Made by a program: the position numbers and the translations under genes. From Polynucleobacter yangtzensis (GTDB lineage Bacteria; Pseudomonadota; Gammaproteobacteria; Burkholderiales; Burkholderiaceae): DNA of 64,000 nt. Location: NCBI RefSeq assembly GCF_001595965.1, contig NZ_LOJI01000001.1, positions 278,178 to 342,177 of the forward strand, in the 5' to 3' direction. Positions 1 through 10,229 of this stretch are shown one piece after another; within the stretch, counting starts at the first letter, position 1; each line of letters begins with the position of its first letter. The notes below the pieces were generated by a model. It made no database searches. It saw nothing but the letters and a program-made list of their open reading frames with translations, and had not been told where the DNA came from.

Positions 1-428
1 ACTTTTCCCTGCAAGTGATCTAACTCGTGCTGCAAACAAACCGCTAACAAACCATCAGCGTTTATTTCAAATTCTTTGCCGTTAACATCTAATGCCTTAA
101 CTCGGATTTCTGCTGGTCTTTCAACTTCATCATAAAACTCAGGGACGGACAAACAACCTTCGCGCCAAGATTTCGTTTCCTCGCTTGCCCAAACAATTTC
201 CGGATTAATAAAAACCATCAGCTCGTTTTGTTCATCAGATACGTCGATCACTACGATGCGCTCATGTATGTCTACCTGGGTTGCCGCCAAGCCAACACCG
301 GGTGCTTCATACATAGTGTCCGCCATATCAGCGACAATTTTTTTAATGCGAGCGTCAACCTGTGCAACCGGTTTTGCAACCTTATGCAGGCGGGGATCTG
401 GATAACAAAGGACGTTTAACAAGGCCAT
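1..428 (-). CDS. def: Peptide deformylase, 3' end cut by window edge
   Basis: This enzyme removes the N-terminal formyl group from nascent proteins, using a metal ion. Read on the minus strand from the ATG at 428, 142 codons are visible. The three family motifs occur in order: GVGLAA (about residue 45), EGCLS (about residue 94) and HELDH near the window edge, which supplies the two metal-binding histidines. The C-terminal tail lies outside the window. The gene is divergent from dprA, with 71 bp between the two starts. In related genomes fmt usually follows def, but that side is not visible. Identity is secure. Confidence 0.96.
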   Translation of the reverse strand, partial: MALLNVLCYPDPRLHKVAKPVAQVDARIKKIVADMADTMYEAPGVGLAATQVDIHERIVVIDVSDEQNELMVFINPEIVWASEETKSWREGCLSVPEFYDEVERPAEIRVKALDVNGKEFEINADGLLAVCLQHELDHLQGK

Positions 429-499
429 ATAAGAATTATCCAACAGAGCTATCAGTCTGTCCTGATTGTTCTAATTCCCCTAAGGCACAAAATTGATTT

Positions 500-1195
500 A
501 TGCAATTAACGCCTGTAATGACCAACGCCATCCGCATCGATCGCAAAAGTGCTGACTACCCTCGCCGTCTTCACGATTTATATGACCCTCCAGACTCGCT
601 CTATATATATGGGGATGCGGGTCTTTTAAAGAAGCCCATGATTGCCATCGTCGGCTCTAGAAAAGCCAGCCCAGAAGGCTTAAAAAATGCTCGCCACCTT
701 GCACAGGGTTTATCCAAGGCGGGGGCGCTCATTGTTTCTGGGATGGCAATGGGCATTGATAGCGCGGCCCACCATGCGGTTATTGAGCTTGGGCCGGGCC
801 ACTTTACCGCCGCCATACTGGGTACCGGCTTAGACCTTGTTTATCCCCGTCAAAACATCAGCCTCTCTAGGGCCATTGGACAACAGGGGCTACTGGTATC
901 TGAGTTGCCTATGGGGACGGGCCCAAAGGCATGTCACTTTCCCAGGCGAAATCGCATCATTGCAGCCCTATCGCTTGGCGTTGTAGTCATAGAAGCGGCA
1001 AAAAGGTCGGGCTCTCTCATTACGGCGCGCTTGGCTGCAGAGTTGGGAAGAGAGGTTTTCGCCCTTCCTGGCCCTGTAAGCAACCCCAATTCAATAGGTT
1101 GTCACCTGCTGATTCAACAAGGCGCAAAACTGGCCTTTAGGACCAGTGACATACTTGAGGAGCTCGATTTTTCCCTAAAAACCGCGTTTAAATAG
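500..1195 (+). CDS. dprA: DprA/Smf-family protein, minimal Rossmann-fold form
   Basis: DprA loads RecA on incoming single-stranded DNA during natural transformation. The 231-residue product contains the central Rossmann-like domain: GSRKAS (about residue 52), SGMAMGIDSAAH (about residue 80), FPRRNRIIAAL (about residue 147), the run EAAKRSGSLITARLA and a FALPGP motif. An in-frame TGA at 494-496 sits directly upstream, so no N-terminal SAM-like extension is possible. The protein stops about 20 residues after the core, so the C-terminal winged-helix (DML1) domain of many family members is absent. Many DprA proteins have about 350-400 residues. It may be a reduced but active form or a degenerating gene. 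A second ATG lies at residue 7. Confidence 0.9.
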   Translation: MQLTPVMTNAIRIDRKSADYPRRLHDLYDPPDSLYIYGDAGLLKKPMIAIVGSRKASPEGLKNARHLAQGLSKAGALIVSGMAMGIDSAAHHAVIELGPGHFTAAILGTGLDLVYPRQNISLSRAIGQQGLLVSELPMGTGPKACHFPRRNRIIAALSLGVVVIEAAKRSGSLITARLAAELGREVFALPGPVSNPNSIGCHLLIQQGAKLAFRTSDILEELDFSLKTAFK

Positions 1196-1397
1196 CTTTA
1201 AAGCAAGGTTTTGCTATAAAAATAGGCAATCTGTTGCAACCAAAATAGGCAAAAAATTGGGGTTTTTGGACTTTTCTTAATTTATCGGTTAATAATAAAA
1301 AAGGGGTATGCAGTTGGCTGGGTCCTGTTTAGGCATTAATCGACCCTCCGTTTTACCCAATAAATCATCATTTTTAGCTCAAATTTAGGCAAAACGC

Positions 1398-4076
1398 GTG
1401 GCGACTAAAGCAACTACCAAAAAAAGCAGCTCGAAGACTACTGCCGGGGATAACCCAAAGGCTCTCATCATTGCCGAGAAGCCCTCAGTTGCCAATGACA
1501 TTGCTAAGGCCCTGGGTGGCTTTACAAAATATGAAGATTATTTTGAAAGCGATGAATTTCTGATTTCTTCTGCAGTGGGTCATTTATTAGAGATCGCCGC
1601 TCCCGAAGAATTCGACGTAAAACGTGGCAAGTGGTCTTTTGCCAATCTGCCAGTGGTGCCTCCATATTTTGACTTGCGTCCGATTGCCAAAACAGAGTCA
1701 CGCTTAAAAGTTTTACAAAAGCTCATTAAGCGCAAAGATGTCACCGCACTTATTAATGCATGCGACGCGGGGCGCGAAGGTGAGTTGATTTTCCGTTTGA
1801 TTGCGCAACATGCAAAAGCATCGCAATCTATTAAACGCTTGTGGCTGCAATCGATGACGCCAGCAGCAATTCGTGACGGCTTTGCCAACTTACGAACCGA
1901 TGAAGATATGCAGCCCCTTGCAGATGCAGCGCGTTGCCGCTCTGAAGCAGATTGGCTAGTTGGCATCAACGGCACTCGCGCCATGACCGCGTTTAATAGC
2001 AAGAGTGGTGGCTTCTTTTTAACTACGGTCGGTCGAGTGCAAACCCCAACGCTCTCAATTGTGGTTGAGAGAGAAGAGCTCATTCGTAAATTTATTTCTA
2101 AGGACTACTGGGAAGTAAAGGCGGAATTCATTGCTGCAGCGGGCATCTATGAAGGTCGTTGGTTTGATCCGAAATTTAAAAAAGATGCTGCCGAACCAGA
2201 TGCGCGGGAGAATCGCTTATGGAGTGAGGCGGCGGCCCAAAGCATCGTAGCGGCATGTCGCGACAAAAAAGCAAACGTAACCGAAGAAGCCAAGCCAGCC
2301 ACACAGCTTGCTCCTCAACTATTCGACTTAACTAGCTTGCAGCGCGAAGCGAATGCACGCTTTGGCTTCTCTGCGAAAAATACACTAGGTCTTGCACAAG
2401 CTTTATATGAGCGTCACAAGGTATTGACGTATCCGCGTACTGATGCAAAAGCACTGCCAGAAGATTATCTCGATACGGTTAAGCAAACCATGGAGAACCT
2501 CTCTGAGCATTCACAAGACTATCGTGCATTTGCAAAACAAATTCTGCAAGGCGATCCCAAAGATCCAAAAGCCAAGGCAGGTTATGGATGGATTAAACCG
2601 AACAAGCGTATTTTCGATAACTCCAAAATTTCCGATCACTTTGCGATCATTCCAACTCTAGAAAAGCCAAAGAGTTTGAGCGAGCCGGAGGCAAAACTCT
2701 ACGATTTGGTAGTGCGTCGTTTCTTGGCGGTGTTTTATCCCGCCGCAGAATTCCGCGTTACTACTCGTATTACAGAGGCTTCAGGACACCACTTTAAAAC
2801 TGAAGGGCGTGTGCTCGTAAACCCAGGCTGGCTAACGGTCTACGGCAAATCCAATCAGGCAGATGATGAGCTGGTTCCGGTCCAAGAGGGCGAATCAGTT
2901 CAAACAGAAACTATTGCTGCTGTGCCATTAAAAACAAAGCCGCCTGCACGCTATACAGAAGCAACATTGCTCTCCGCAATGGAAAGCGCTGGTAAGTGGG
3001 TAGATGATGATGAAATGCGCGAAGCTATGGCCGAAAAAGGCTTAGGCACTCCTGCAACACGCGCGGCAATAATTGAAGGCCTGCTAGCAGAAAAATATAT
3101 CGTACGCGAAGCACGTGAGCTGATACCAACAGCAAAAGCATTCCAGCTGATGACCTTATTGCGCGGCTTAGATGTTGAAGAATTAACACGCCCCGATTTA
3201 ACTGGTAGCTGGGAGAACAAACTTTCCCTCATCGAGCAAGGCAAGATGAATCGCGATACCTTCATGCGAGAGATCGCGCAGATGACCCAGCGCATCGTGA
3301 AGCGCGCTAAAGAATACGATAGCGATACTATCCCTGGCGACTATGCCACTATGACCACGCCATGCCCGCACTGTAAGGGTCCGGTGAAAGAAAACTACCG
3401 TCGTTTTGCTTGCGAAAAGTGTGGCTTTACTATCAGCAAAACACCTGGCGGGCGTGCATTTGAATACCCTGAAGTTGAAGAGTTGCTACGTGAAAAAACG
3501 ATTGGCCCTCTGCAAGGATTCCGCAGCAAAATGGGAAGGCCATTTGCAGCAATTATCAAGTTGAGTGAAATTCCAGAGGACGATAAAGACTATCCAAATG
3601 CTGGTTTCAAACTCGAGTTTGATTTTGGTAATACACAAGATGACGAAACTGAAGCGGTTGATTTCACGGGTCGTCAAGCTCTAGGAGTTTGTCCTAAATG
3701 CTCTGGCGCTGTTTATGAAGATGGCATGCGCTATGTTTGTGAAAACAATACGGGCCCAAGCAAAACGTGTGACTTCAAAACTGGCAAGGTTGTTTTACAA
3801 CAAGAAGTATCGGCAGAACAGGTTCAAAAGTTATTGAAAGAAGGCAAAACCGATCTTCTGACTAACTTTAAGTCGAACCGTACTGGGCGTGGCTTTAAGG
3901 CCTACCTGGCCTTAGATTCAGCGGGCAAAATCGGCTTTGAATTTGAGGCCAAAGCCCCCAAGGCAGAGGGTGCTGCTAAAGCCCCTGCAAAGAAACGGGC
4001 AGGTGCAAGTGCAGCAACTAAATCAGCTGCAAAACCTAAGCGCGCTAGCAAAGCAAAGTCATCCTCTAGTAGCTGA
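1398..4076 (+). CDS. topB: Type IA DNA topoisomerase (topoisomerase III type)
   Basis: This enzyme cuts and passes single DNA strands. The 892-residue protein starts with GTG and has a Lys/Ser/Thr-rich leader. It then has the toprim core (AEKPS at 26-30, ACDAGREGEL at 121-130), GINGTRAMT near 189, GRVQTPTL near 212 and the catalytic tyrosine in LTYPRTD (Tyr345). A four-cysteine zinc ribbon lies near residue 655 (CPHC...CEKC) and a second Cys-rich repeat near 763. The Lys/Ala/Ser-rich C-terminal tail is encoded in DNA that is also the antisense 3' end of the downstream oxidoreductase gene. The AEKPS and LTYPRTD forms fit topoisomerase III better than TopA; some annotations call such genes topA. 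Confidence 0.9.
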   Translation: MATKATTKKSSSKTTAGDNPKALIIAEKPSVANDIAKALGGFTKYEDYFESDEFLISSAVGHLLEIAAPEEFDVKRGKWSFANLPVVPPYFDLRPIAKTESRLKVLQKLIKRKDVTALINACDAGREGELIFRLIAQHAKASQSIKRLWLQSMTPAAIRDGFANLRTDEDMQPLADAARCRSEADWLVGINGTRAMTAFNSKSGGFFLTTVGRVQTPTLSIVVEREELIRKFISKDYWEVKAEFIAAAGIYEGRWFDPKFKKDAAEPDARENRLWSEAAAQSIVAACRDKKANVTEEAKPATQLAPQLFDLTSLQREANARFGFSAKNTLGLAQALYERHKVLTYPRTDAKALPEDYLDTVKQTMENLSEHSQDYRAFAKQILQGDPKDPKAKAGYGWIKPNKRIFDNSKISDHFAIIPTLEKPKSLSEPEAKLYDLVVRRFLAVFYPAAEFRVTTRITEASGHHFKTEGRVLVNPGWLTVYGKSNQADDELVPVQEGESVQTETIAAVPLKTKPPARYTEATLLSAMESAGKWVDDDEMREAMAEKGLGTPATRAAIIEGLLAEKYIVREARELIPTAKAFQLMTLLRGLDVEELTRPDLTGSWENKLSLIEQGKMNRDTFMREIAQMTQRIVKRAKEYDSDTIPGDYATMTTPCPHCKGPVKENYRRFACEKCGFTISKTPGGRAFEYPEVEELLREKTIGPLQGFRSKMGRPFAAIIKLSEIPEDDKDYPNAGFKLEFDFGNTQDDETEAVDFTGRQALGVCPKCSGAVYEDGMRYVCENNTGPSKTCDFKTGKVVLQQEVSAEQVQKLLKEGKTDLLTNFKSNRTGRGFKAYLALDSAGKIGFEFEAKAPKAEGAAKAPAKKRAGASAATKSAAKPKRASKAKSSSSS

Positions 4077-5137
4077 GCGGTAATAAGCTTGGCCGCTAGA
4101 GCGGACCATAAAATTCCACGCGACCCCAAGGCGGTAGCCAGAAATATTCCTGGGCGCTGAGTGAGGGCGCCGATGATAGGTAAACGATCGCCAGCAACAC
4201 AGCGAACGCCAACAAATTCACCGGTCTTCACTAACGAGCGAGTATCGCCTTCTTCATAAGCTACCAGGCCCTTAGCCTGCTCACGATTGAAGTCATCACT
4301 TTCATCTCTTGGCGCAAGATCGTCTTCGCCCTCATCAAAACTCGAGCCCACAATCCATTGATAACTGCCGTCCTCTAAACGAGTTGCGGGCAGACAATAC
4401 CCATCGCCAGAAATCCCGACACTTGGCAACCTTTCGGCCCAAGGATCTCCTTCTTGAACTGAAAAAATGCTGAGTTGTCCACGTACAGGCTTTAAGGGTA
4501 AGCGAATATCAATGCTGCTCATTAAAGGCTTGGCCTCCATGGCGCAAGCTATAACCACCTTGTCCGCCGAGAAGACCATCTCATTTTTTGCATCAAATAA
4601 ATGCCAAGCTTTGGCGCCCTTTTCAAGGCGCGTAATACGTGTGTTCCAAACGCAAGTTAACCGCTCGTGATTCTTCAATAGCTGTTTGCTTGCTTCGTAT
4701 AAATTTAAACCAGCGCCGCGCGGCAACCAAACACCGCTTTGCTCAATTCCACAAACACGCTGCGCTTCTTTAGCATCCATAGCCATTGCCATATCGGTAT
4801 CAAGATCTAAGGAACGAAGATGCTCGATCGTTTGTGCACGATCAAATACTTTATCTTTTTTGGTTGGCTGAAATATTCCATGCTGCTGCCATACATTTTT
4901 CCAGCGCGTTTCTGCTAGCAAAAATGCAATGCGCGTTAGACGCAATAGGCGTGGAGAGCCTTTACCAATATGGGGATGCGCAATGGCATAAGCATGGCTG
5001 GAACAGGCGGTAGCTGGAGATGCGGCGGCGTCAATAATACAAACTGATTTGCCGCGCTCGAGCAACTCATTTGCAATGGTTGCTCCACAAATGCCTGCCC
5101 CAATCACCACTATTTCATGGTGTTGGGGTTTGGTCAT
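3902..5137 (-). CDS. mnmC: FAD-dependent oxidoreductase, stand-alone MnmC oxidase domain
   Basis: The MnmC oxidase domain converts cmnm5(s2)U34 of tRNA to nm5(s2)U34 with FAD. This 411-residue protein opens with the dinucleotide-binding motif GAGICGATIA (13-22). It carries the MnmC-typical segments GVRCVAGDRLPIIG and ATALGSRGILWSALAA. It lacks the methyltransferase domain that completes the bifunctional enzyme in E. coli. Its last 58 codons (175 bp with the stop) lie antisense inside the 3' end of topB, and that part still carries a family-like ending (ADLVAALAPARF). Assignment to MnmC rather than another DAO-family oxidase rests on the GDRLP and GSRG motifs and the ending. Confidence 0.82.
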   Translation of the reverse strand: MTKPQHHEIVVIGAGICGATIANELLERGKSVCIIDAAASPATACSSHAYAIAHPHIGKGSPRLLRLTRIAFLLAETRWKNVWQQHGIFQPTKKDKVFDRAQTIEHLRSLDLDTDMAMAMDAKEAQRVCGIEQSGVWLPRGAGLNLYEASKQLLKNHERLTCVWNTRITRLEKGAKAWHLFDAKNEMVFSADKVVIACAMEAKPLMSSIDIRLPLKPVRGQLSIFSVQEGDPWAERLPSVGISGDGYCLPATRLEDGSYQWIVGSSFDEGEDDLAPRDESDDFNREQAKGLVAYEEGDTRSLVKTGEFVGVRCVAGDRLPIIGALTQRPGIFLATALGSRGILWSALAAKLITAQLLEDDFALLARLGFAADLVAALAPARFFAGALAAPSALGALASNSKPILPAESKAR

Positions 5138-5185
5138 TTAATAAATCTATATAAAACGTTTGTGATTACTAAAGACTGATTAGTA

Positions 5186-7051
5186 TTAAGCATTCAAACG
5201 TTGTTCGATCTTAGAGCGAGTTTCTTTCAACTCTTTTGGCAAACGATCGCCAAGGTGTTCGAACAATTCTGTGTGAAGCTTAAGCTCATTCTTCCATTCG
5301 TCAATTCCAACATTGATAGCTTTAGAGAACTTCTCTGCTGAGTAATCAAGGCCGCCCCAGTGCATATCTGTGTACTCTGGAGTAATACCAAACGGTGTTT
5401 CTTTGCCGTTTGCTTTGCCTTCGGCGCGATTCAAAATCCAAGAAAGAACGCGCATGTTCTCGCCGAAGCCAGGCCATACAAACTTGCCATTTTCGTCTTT
5501 GCGGAACCAGTTCACACAATAGATCTTCGGTAACACAGCGCCTTCGGCTTCCAACTTCTTACCAATATTTAACCAATGTTGGAAGTAGTCGCTCATGTTG
5601 TAACCAGCAAATGCAATCATTGCAAATGGGTCACGACGTACAACGCCGATCTGTCCTGTAATCGCTGCGGTAGTTTCTGAGCCCAATGTTGCGGCCATGT
5701 AAACACCCTCAACCCAATCACGCGCTTCGCTAACCAAAGGCACAGTGTTTGAACGGCGACCGCCGAACAAGAAAGCATCAATTGGAACGCCTGCAGGATC
5801 ATCCCAGTTTGGATCAACCGCTGGGTTATTGGTTGCCGCAACAGTGAAGCGTGAATTTGGATGTGCGGCTTTACGGCCAGCAGCGCCATCAGCAGGAGTC
5901 CAGTCTTTACCTTGCCAGTCAATCAAATGTGCCGGTGGGGTTTCTGTCAAACCTTCCCACCAAACATCGCCATCATCAGTCAAACCAACGTTAGTGAAAA
6001 TCACGTCTTGGTTCAATGAGTCGATACAGTTTTGGTTTGTTTGGCGATTAGTCCCAGGGGCCACGCCAAAGTAGCCAGACTCAGGATTGATCGCAAATAA
6101 ACGGGTTTTACCAGTAACGGGGTCTTTGCGCGGCTTGATCCAAGCAATGTCGTCACCAATGGTTGTTACCTTCCAACCATCGAAGCCTGCTGGAGGAATC
6201 ATCATGGAGAAATTGGTTTTGCCACAAGCAGATGGGAATGCTGCAGCGATATGGTATTTCTTACCCTCAGGTGAAGTTACACCCAAGATCAACATATGCT
6301 CAGCCAACCAACCCTGGTCACGGCCCATGTTCGATGCAATGCGCAAGGCAAAACATTTTTTACCTAACAATGCATTGCCACCGTAGCCAGATCCAAAGGA
6401 CCAGATCTCACGAGTTTCTGGGTAATGAACGATATATTTGTTCTTGTTGTTAGGCCATGCGACGTCTTTTTCACCGGCAGCTAAAGGCTTGCCAACTGTG
6501 TGGATGCAAGGAACGAACTCGCCGTCAGCGCCCAACTGATCAATAACTGCCTTGCCCATACGAGTCATCAACTTCATATTGATTGCAACGTAAGGGCTGT
6601 CAGATAACTCAACGCCAATGTGTGCAATTGGTGAGCCGATTGGACCCATTGAAAATGGCACAACATACATTGTTCTGCCACGCATGCATCCATCAAACAA
6701 TGGCTTCAATGTAGCACGCATCTCGCTAGGTTCAACCCAGTTATTGGTTGGACCAGCATCTTCTTTCTTGGCGGAGCAAATAAAGGTGCGGTCTTCAACA
6801 CGCGCCACATCTTCAGGATCAGATAAAGCTAAAAAGGAGTTTTTACGTTTGGCAGGGTTAAGACGCTTAAATACACCAGCCGAAACCAACAGCTCGCACA
6901 GCTCATCATACTCAGCCTGTGAGCCATCACACCAACGAATCGCGTCAGGCTTGGTCAGGGCGGCAACTTCGCCAACCCACTCAATTAAACGCTTGTTTTT
7001 TACATAAGCTGGCGCATTCACATTGATTTGGCCGCTGGTAGTTGAAGTCAT
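5186..7051 (-). CDS. pckG: Phosphoenolpyruvate carboxykinase (GTP)
   Basis: This enzyme converts oxaloacetate and GTP to phosphoenolpyruvate, GDP and CO2 at the entry of gluconeogenesis. The 621-residue length matches the GTP-type family. The P-loop with the mobile catalytic cysteine is [10 protein letters not shown] (272-281, Cys276), the metal-binding stretch GDDIAW lies at 299-304, and the GTP-enzyme segment [11 protein letters not shown] is present. The start ATG at 7051 has an AGGGA ribosome site upstream. It lies downstream of mnmE in the same direction, with 90 bp between that hold a short GGGT...ACCC hairpin, so it may have its own promoter. Confidence 0.97.
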   Translation of the reverse strand: MTSTTSGQINVNAPAYVKNKRLIEWVGEVAALTKPDAIRWCDGSQAEYDELCELLVSAGVFKRLNPAKRKNSFLALSDPEDVARVEDRTFICSAKKEDAGPTNNWVEPSEMRATLKPLFDGCMRGRTMYVVPFSMGPIGSPIAHIGVELSDSPYVAINMKLMTRMGKAVIDQLGADGEFVPCIHTVGKPLAAGEKDVAWPNNKNKYIVHYPETREIWSFGSGYGGNALLGKKCFALRIASNMGRDQGWLAEHMLILGVTSPEGKKYHIAAAFPSACGKTNFSMMIPPAGFDGWKVTTIGDDIAWIKPRKDPVTGKTRLFAINPESGYFGVAPGTNRQTNQNCIDSLNQDVIFTNVGLTDDGDVWWEGLTETPPAHLIDWQGKDWTPADGAAGRKAAHPNSRFTVAATNNPAVDPNWDDPAGVPIDAFLFGGRRSNTVPLVSEARDWVEGVYMAATLGSETTAAITGQIGVVRRDPFAMIAFAGYNMSDYFQHWLNIGKKLEAEGAVLPKIYCVNWFRKDENGKFVWPGFGENMRVLSWILNRAEGKANGKETPFGITPEYTDMHWGGLDYSAEKFSKAINVGIDEWKNELKLHTELFEHLGDRLPKELKETRSKIEQRLNA

Positions 7052-7141
7052 ATGTTTCCCTATGAAGATTGAATTTTTTAATCCGACAATTTTATCATTT
7101 TGGGTGAATTTTTACCCTCAACCCCACACCGCACAAACCCT

Positions 7142-8506
7142 TTACTTGCCAATACAAAATTGGCTGAAGATTTTGCCCAAAAGGTCATCAGAAAGCAGTT
7201 TGCCGGTAATTTCACCAAGGTGTTTTTGCGCTAAAGATAGCTCTTCTGCAAACAACTCCAGCGAATTGTTGCCATTTGCGGCAAATTGTTCTGATTTTTC
7301 AATATGTTCGGCGGCTCGTTCTATGCAGTCTAAATGTCTTCTGCGAGCCAAAATTGTGCCCTCTTGAGGTCCATTCCAGCCCACAATCTCCAAAATCTTC
7401 CGCTTCAGCCGATCTATTCCCACTCCAGTTTTGGCAGAAATCAATAAAGCCTGATCGGACGGCAATTTTGGAGATTCTGGCAGTAAATCCGCCTTATTGA
7501 CGACCTCGAGTACAGCACATTTAGGGGGCAATTCCTTCAAAATCTGGGCTTTTAGCGCATCTTCTTGATTTCCTGCCTGGGCATCGGTCAAAAAAATCAC
7601 CATATCGGCAAGACGAATGGCATCCCAAGATCTCTCAATTCCCTTTGCCTCGACTATGTCGGACGTTTCCCTCAAGCCCGCGGTGTCAATAATGTGCATT
7701 GGCACACCATCAACGGCAATACTTTCCTTCACACGATCGCGGGTAGTTCCAGCAATGGGGGTAACAATGGCCACCTCTTCCCCAGCCAAGCGATTTAATA
7801 GGGAGCTTTTCCCAACGTTAGGGGCCCCAGCCAAAACCAACTGGATTCCATCGCGCAAGATTTTTCCCTGTTTGGCCCCAGCACGTAAAGCCTGTAACTT
7901 TTGTTTTACAGCCGCCAAGCGTTGACGCGCTTGGGCGTTTTCCAAAAACTCAATTTCCTCTTCTGGAAAATCAAGGGTTGATTCAACCAAAATTCTGAGC
8001 TGAGTAATTTCTTCGATGAGATTATTAATGTCATCGGAAAAAGCGCCCTGCAAGGAGCGCGCGGCTCCACGCACAGCCGCCTCACTTTGCGCATCAATCA
8101 AATCTGCAATTGCCTCGGCTTGAGTCAAATCGATCTTGTTATTGAGATAGGCGCGCAAAGTAAATTCACCAGGCTCTGCGATTACAAGTCCCTCGCTTTT
8201 TCCCAGCTCTAGACAGCGCTTTATTACCAGCTCAAGTAGTTGCGGCCCACCATGACACTGAAGCTCTAAAACATCTTCGCCTGTAAATGAAGCTGGCCCA
8301 GCAAAGTAAATAGCAATAAGCTGATCAATAGCCTCGCCGTGTTCGTCACACAGCGTTAATAAGTTAGCTTGACGTGGAGAAAGTTTTTTTTGAAACAGGG
8401 AGTTTGCGATAGGTTGTAGGTTTTGTCCGCTTATGCGAACAACGCCCACGCCAGCCTTACCCTGTGCGGTAGCGACAGCAATGATAGGCAATTTTCTCGT
8501 CATCAT
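7142..8506 (-). CDS. mnmE: tRNA modification GTPase MnmE
   Basis: MnmE works with MnmG to install the cmnm5 group on wobble uridine of several tRNAs. The 454-residue protein has an N-terminal tetrahydrofolate-binding domain, a helical domain and an inserted G domain with AGAPNVGKSS (P-loop, about residue 220), DTAGLRE (G3) and NKAD (G4). It ends in the diagnostic FCIGK, whose cysteine is essential in the family. Two ATG codons occur at the start (8506 and 8503), and either could be used. It sits downstream of yidC in the usual rpmH-rnpA-yidD-yidC-mnmE order. Confidence 0.97.
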   Translation of the reverse strand: MMTRKLPIIAVATAQGKAGVGVVRISGQNLQPIANSLFQKKLSPRQANLLTLCDEHGEAIDQLIAIYFAGPASFTGEDVLELQCHGGPQLLELVIKRCLELGKSEGLVIAEPGEFTLRAYLNNKIDLTQAEAIADLIDAQSEAAVRGAARSLQGAFSDDINNLIEEITQLRILVESTLDFPEEEIEFLENAQARQRLAAVKQKLQALRAGAKQGKILRDGIQLVLAGAPNVGKSSLLNRLAGEEVAIVTPIAGTTRDRVKESIAVDGVPMHIIDTAGLRETSDIVEAKGIERSWDAIRLADMVIFLTDAQAGNQEDALKAQILKELPPKCAVLEVVNKADLLPESPKLPSDQALLISAKTGVGIDRLKRKILEIVGWNGPQEGTILARRRHLDCIERAAEHIEKSEQFAANGNNSLELFAEELSLAQKHLGEITGKLLSDDLLGKIFSQFCIGK

Positions 8507-8545
8507 TGCTGTCTACTTATTACAAAGTTTTATGCAGCTCGCAAA

Positions 8546-10219
8546 TTACTTAGCGGGCTTTTTTCCAAACATTTGGTTAATTTGCCACTGCTGTGCAATT
8601 GATAACAAATTATTTACAACCCAATATAAAACCAAACCAGCAGGGAAAAAGAAGAACATAACCGAGAAAACAATTGGCATGTACATCATGATTTTTGCCT
8701 GAACCGGATCTGGTGGTGTTGGATTCAACTTAGTTTGCACGAACATTGAAGCAGCCATAATCACCGGGAGGATGTAATACGGGTCTGGAACTGAAAGATC
8801 GTGAATCCACAATACCCATGGCGCCCCACGCATCTCAACCGAGGACAACAAAACCCAATACAAAGAAATAAACACGGGGATTTGAATAACCACAGGGAGA
8901 CAGCCTCCCAACGGGTTAATCTTTTCTTTGCGATACATCTCCATCATTGCTTGATTGAGTTTTTGTGGCTCGCCTTTGTACTGCTCTTTCATGGCCACCA
9001 AGCGGGGTTGCACTTCCTTCATGCGCGCCATTGATTTATAGCTTGCGGCAGATAGTGGGAAGAACACCAACTTAATTAAGATAGTCAAAAGAATGATTGA
9101 CCAACCCCAGTTGCCAACATAAGAGTGGATGTTATCGAGCAGCCAAAAAATTGGTTTGGCCAAAATCGTTAAGTAGCCATAGTCTTTCAGCAACTCAAAC
9201 CCAGGGGCGATGGTTTCTAAAACACGCTCCTCTTGTGGGCCAACAAATAGCTTGGCTTTTTCCACAACAGAAGATCCTGAGGCAACCACGCCGAGAGGGG
9301 TTTGCATACCAATTCGATAGAGGCCGTTGTCAATTCTGCCAGCGTAAATATCGCGTGCAACTTTGTCGCCCGGGATCCATGCGCTTGCGAAATAGTGTTG
9401 GACCATTGCAATCCAAGCTGGCTCGCCAGCCGCTACTTGGGTAGGGATGGTGATTTTATTTTTATCAATTGCCGTGAACTCAAGCTTATTAAACTTTTCT
9501 TTATCGGTGTAGGCAGCAGGTCCAGTAAAGGTGCTAGCAGAAAAGGCGCCGTCGAAGGGGCCGATTTTTTGCTCTTGCGATGCGTCGCGCACAATCTCTG
9601 TGTAAAGAACAAGTGGGTTTGGGTTGTTTGATGATTGGGTAACACGATGCCCAACATCCACAACGTAGCTGCCTGGATTAAGAATGAATGTTTTTTCCAA
9701 CTTAACGCCATTACGCTCGCTAACAAAAACAGCAAATGGTCTGCCCGAGCCATCTTTACCGGATTGAGCCAACTTAAATGTACTTGTATGGTTTGGAAGA
9801 TCATTATTTCCAAGGGAAATTAATCCTGAACGAGCAAAGTATTTGTGTGTCGGTGTGTATTGGAACAGTTCAACCGGCTTATTTTCCGCGGTTAAAGATT
9901 TCAATAGCTTTGCATCAATAACGTTTGCGCCGCTTGCGCTGATCTCCAACACCAAAACATCGTTCTGTAATGTGAACTTTTCTGCGCCTTCAATCGCACC
10001 ATTACTTACGACAGGGGTTGCAGCAACAGCTGGTGATCCTGAGATTTGTGTAGGAACATCAACCTTATTGGCAGCAGCCGCTTTTTCTGCAGCTACTGGA
10101 GCGCTTGCGGGAGCACCACCAAACAAAGATGGCTTGCCTTCATGAACCTGCCAATTGTTGTAGAGCATAAGACCCGACATCGAGAATACAGCCCAAAGAA
10201 TTGTTTTTTTAAAGTCCAT
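8546..10219 (-). CDS. yidC: Membrane protein insertase YidC
   Basis: YidC inserts and folds inner-membrane proteins, alone or with SecYEG. The 557-residue protein has an N-terminal membrane anchor (about 5-22), an Ala/Pro-rich linker and the large periplasmic beta-sandwich domain of the Gram-negative form. The conserved C-terminal bundle of membrane helices includes NWGWSIILLTILIKLVFFPL, the cytoplasmic hairpin around MKEQYKGEPQKLNQAMMEMY and NPLGGCLPVVIQIPVFISLY. The arginine of SYKSMARMKE lies at the edge of this bundle. It is one of the rpmH-rnpA-yidD-yidC-mnmE genes, and yidD starts only 10 bp away. Confidence 0.97.
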   Translation of the reverse strand: MDFKKTILWAVFSMSGLMLYNNWQVHEGKPSLFGGAPASAPVAAEKAAAANKVDVPTQISGSPAVAATPVVSNGAIEGAEKFTLQNDVLVLEISASGANVIDAKLLKSLTAENKPVELFQYTPTHKYFARSGLISLGNNDLPNHTSTFKLAQSGKDGSGRPFAVFVSERNGVKLEKTFILNPGSYVVDVGHRVTQSSNNPNPLVLYTEIVRDASQEQKIGPFDGAFSASTFTGPAAYTDKEKFNKLEFTAIDKNKITIPTQVAAGEPAWIAMVQHYFASAWIPGDKVARDIYAGRIDNGLYRIGMQTPLGVVASGSSVVEKAKLFVGPQEERVLETIAPGFELLKDYGYLTILAKPIFWLLDNIHSYVGNWGWSIILLTILIKLVFFPLSAASYKSMARMKEVQPRLVAMKEQYKGEPQKLNQAMMEMYRKEKINPLGGCLPVVIQIPVFISLYWVLLSSVEMRGAPWVLWIHDLSVPDPYYILPVIMAASMFVQTKLNPTPPDPVQAKIMMYMPIVFSVMFFFFPAGLVLYWVVNNLLSIAQQWQINQMFGKKPAK

Positions 10220-10229
10220 TTACATTCAC

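Noticed and set aside
1218..1395. Repeats of AAAATAGGCAA / TTTAGGCAAAA upstream of topB
   Set aside because: Only two exact copies and one loose copy, with no regular spacing; too little to call a regulatory repeat.
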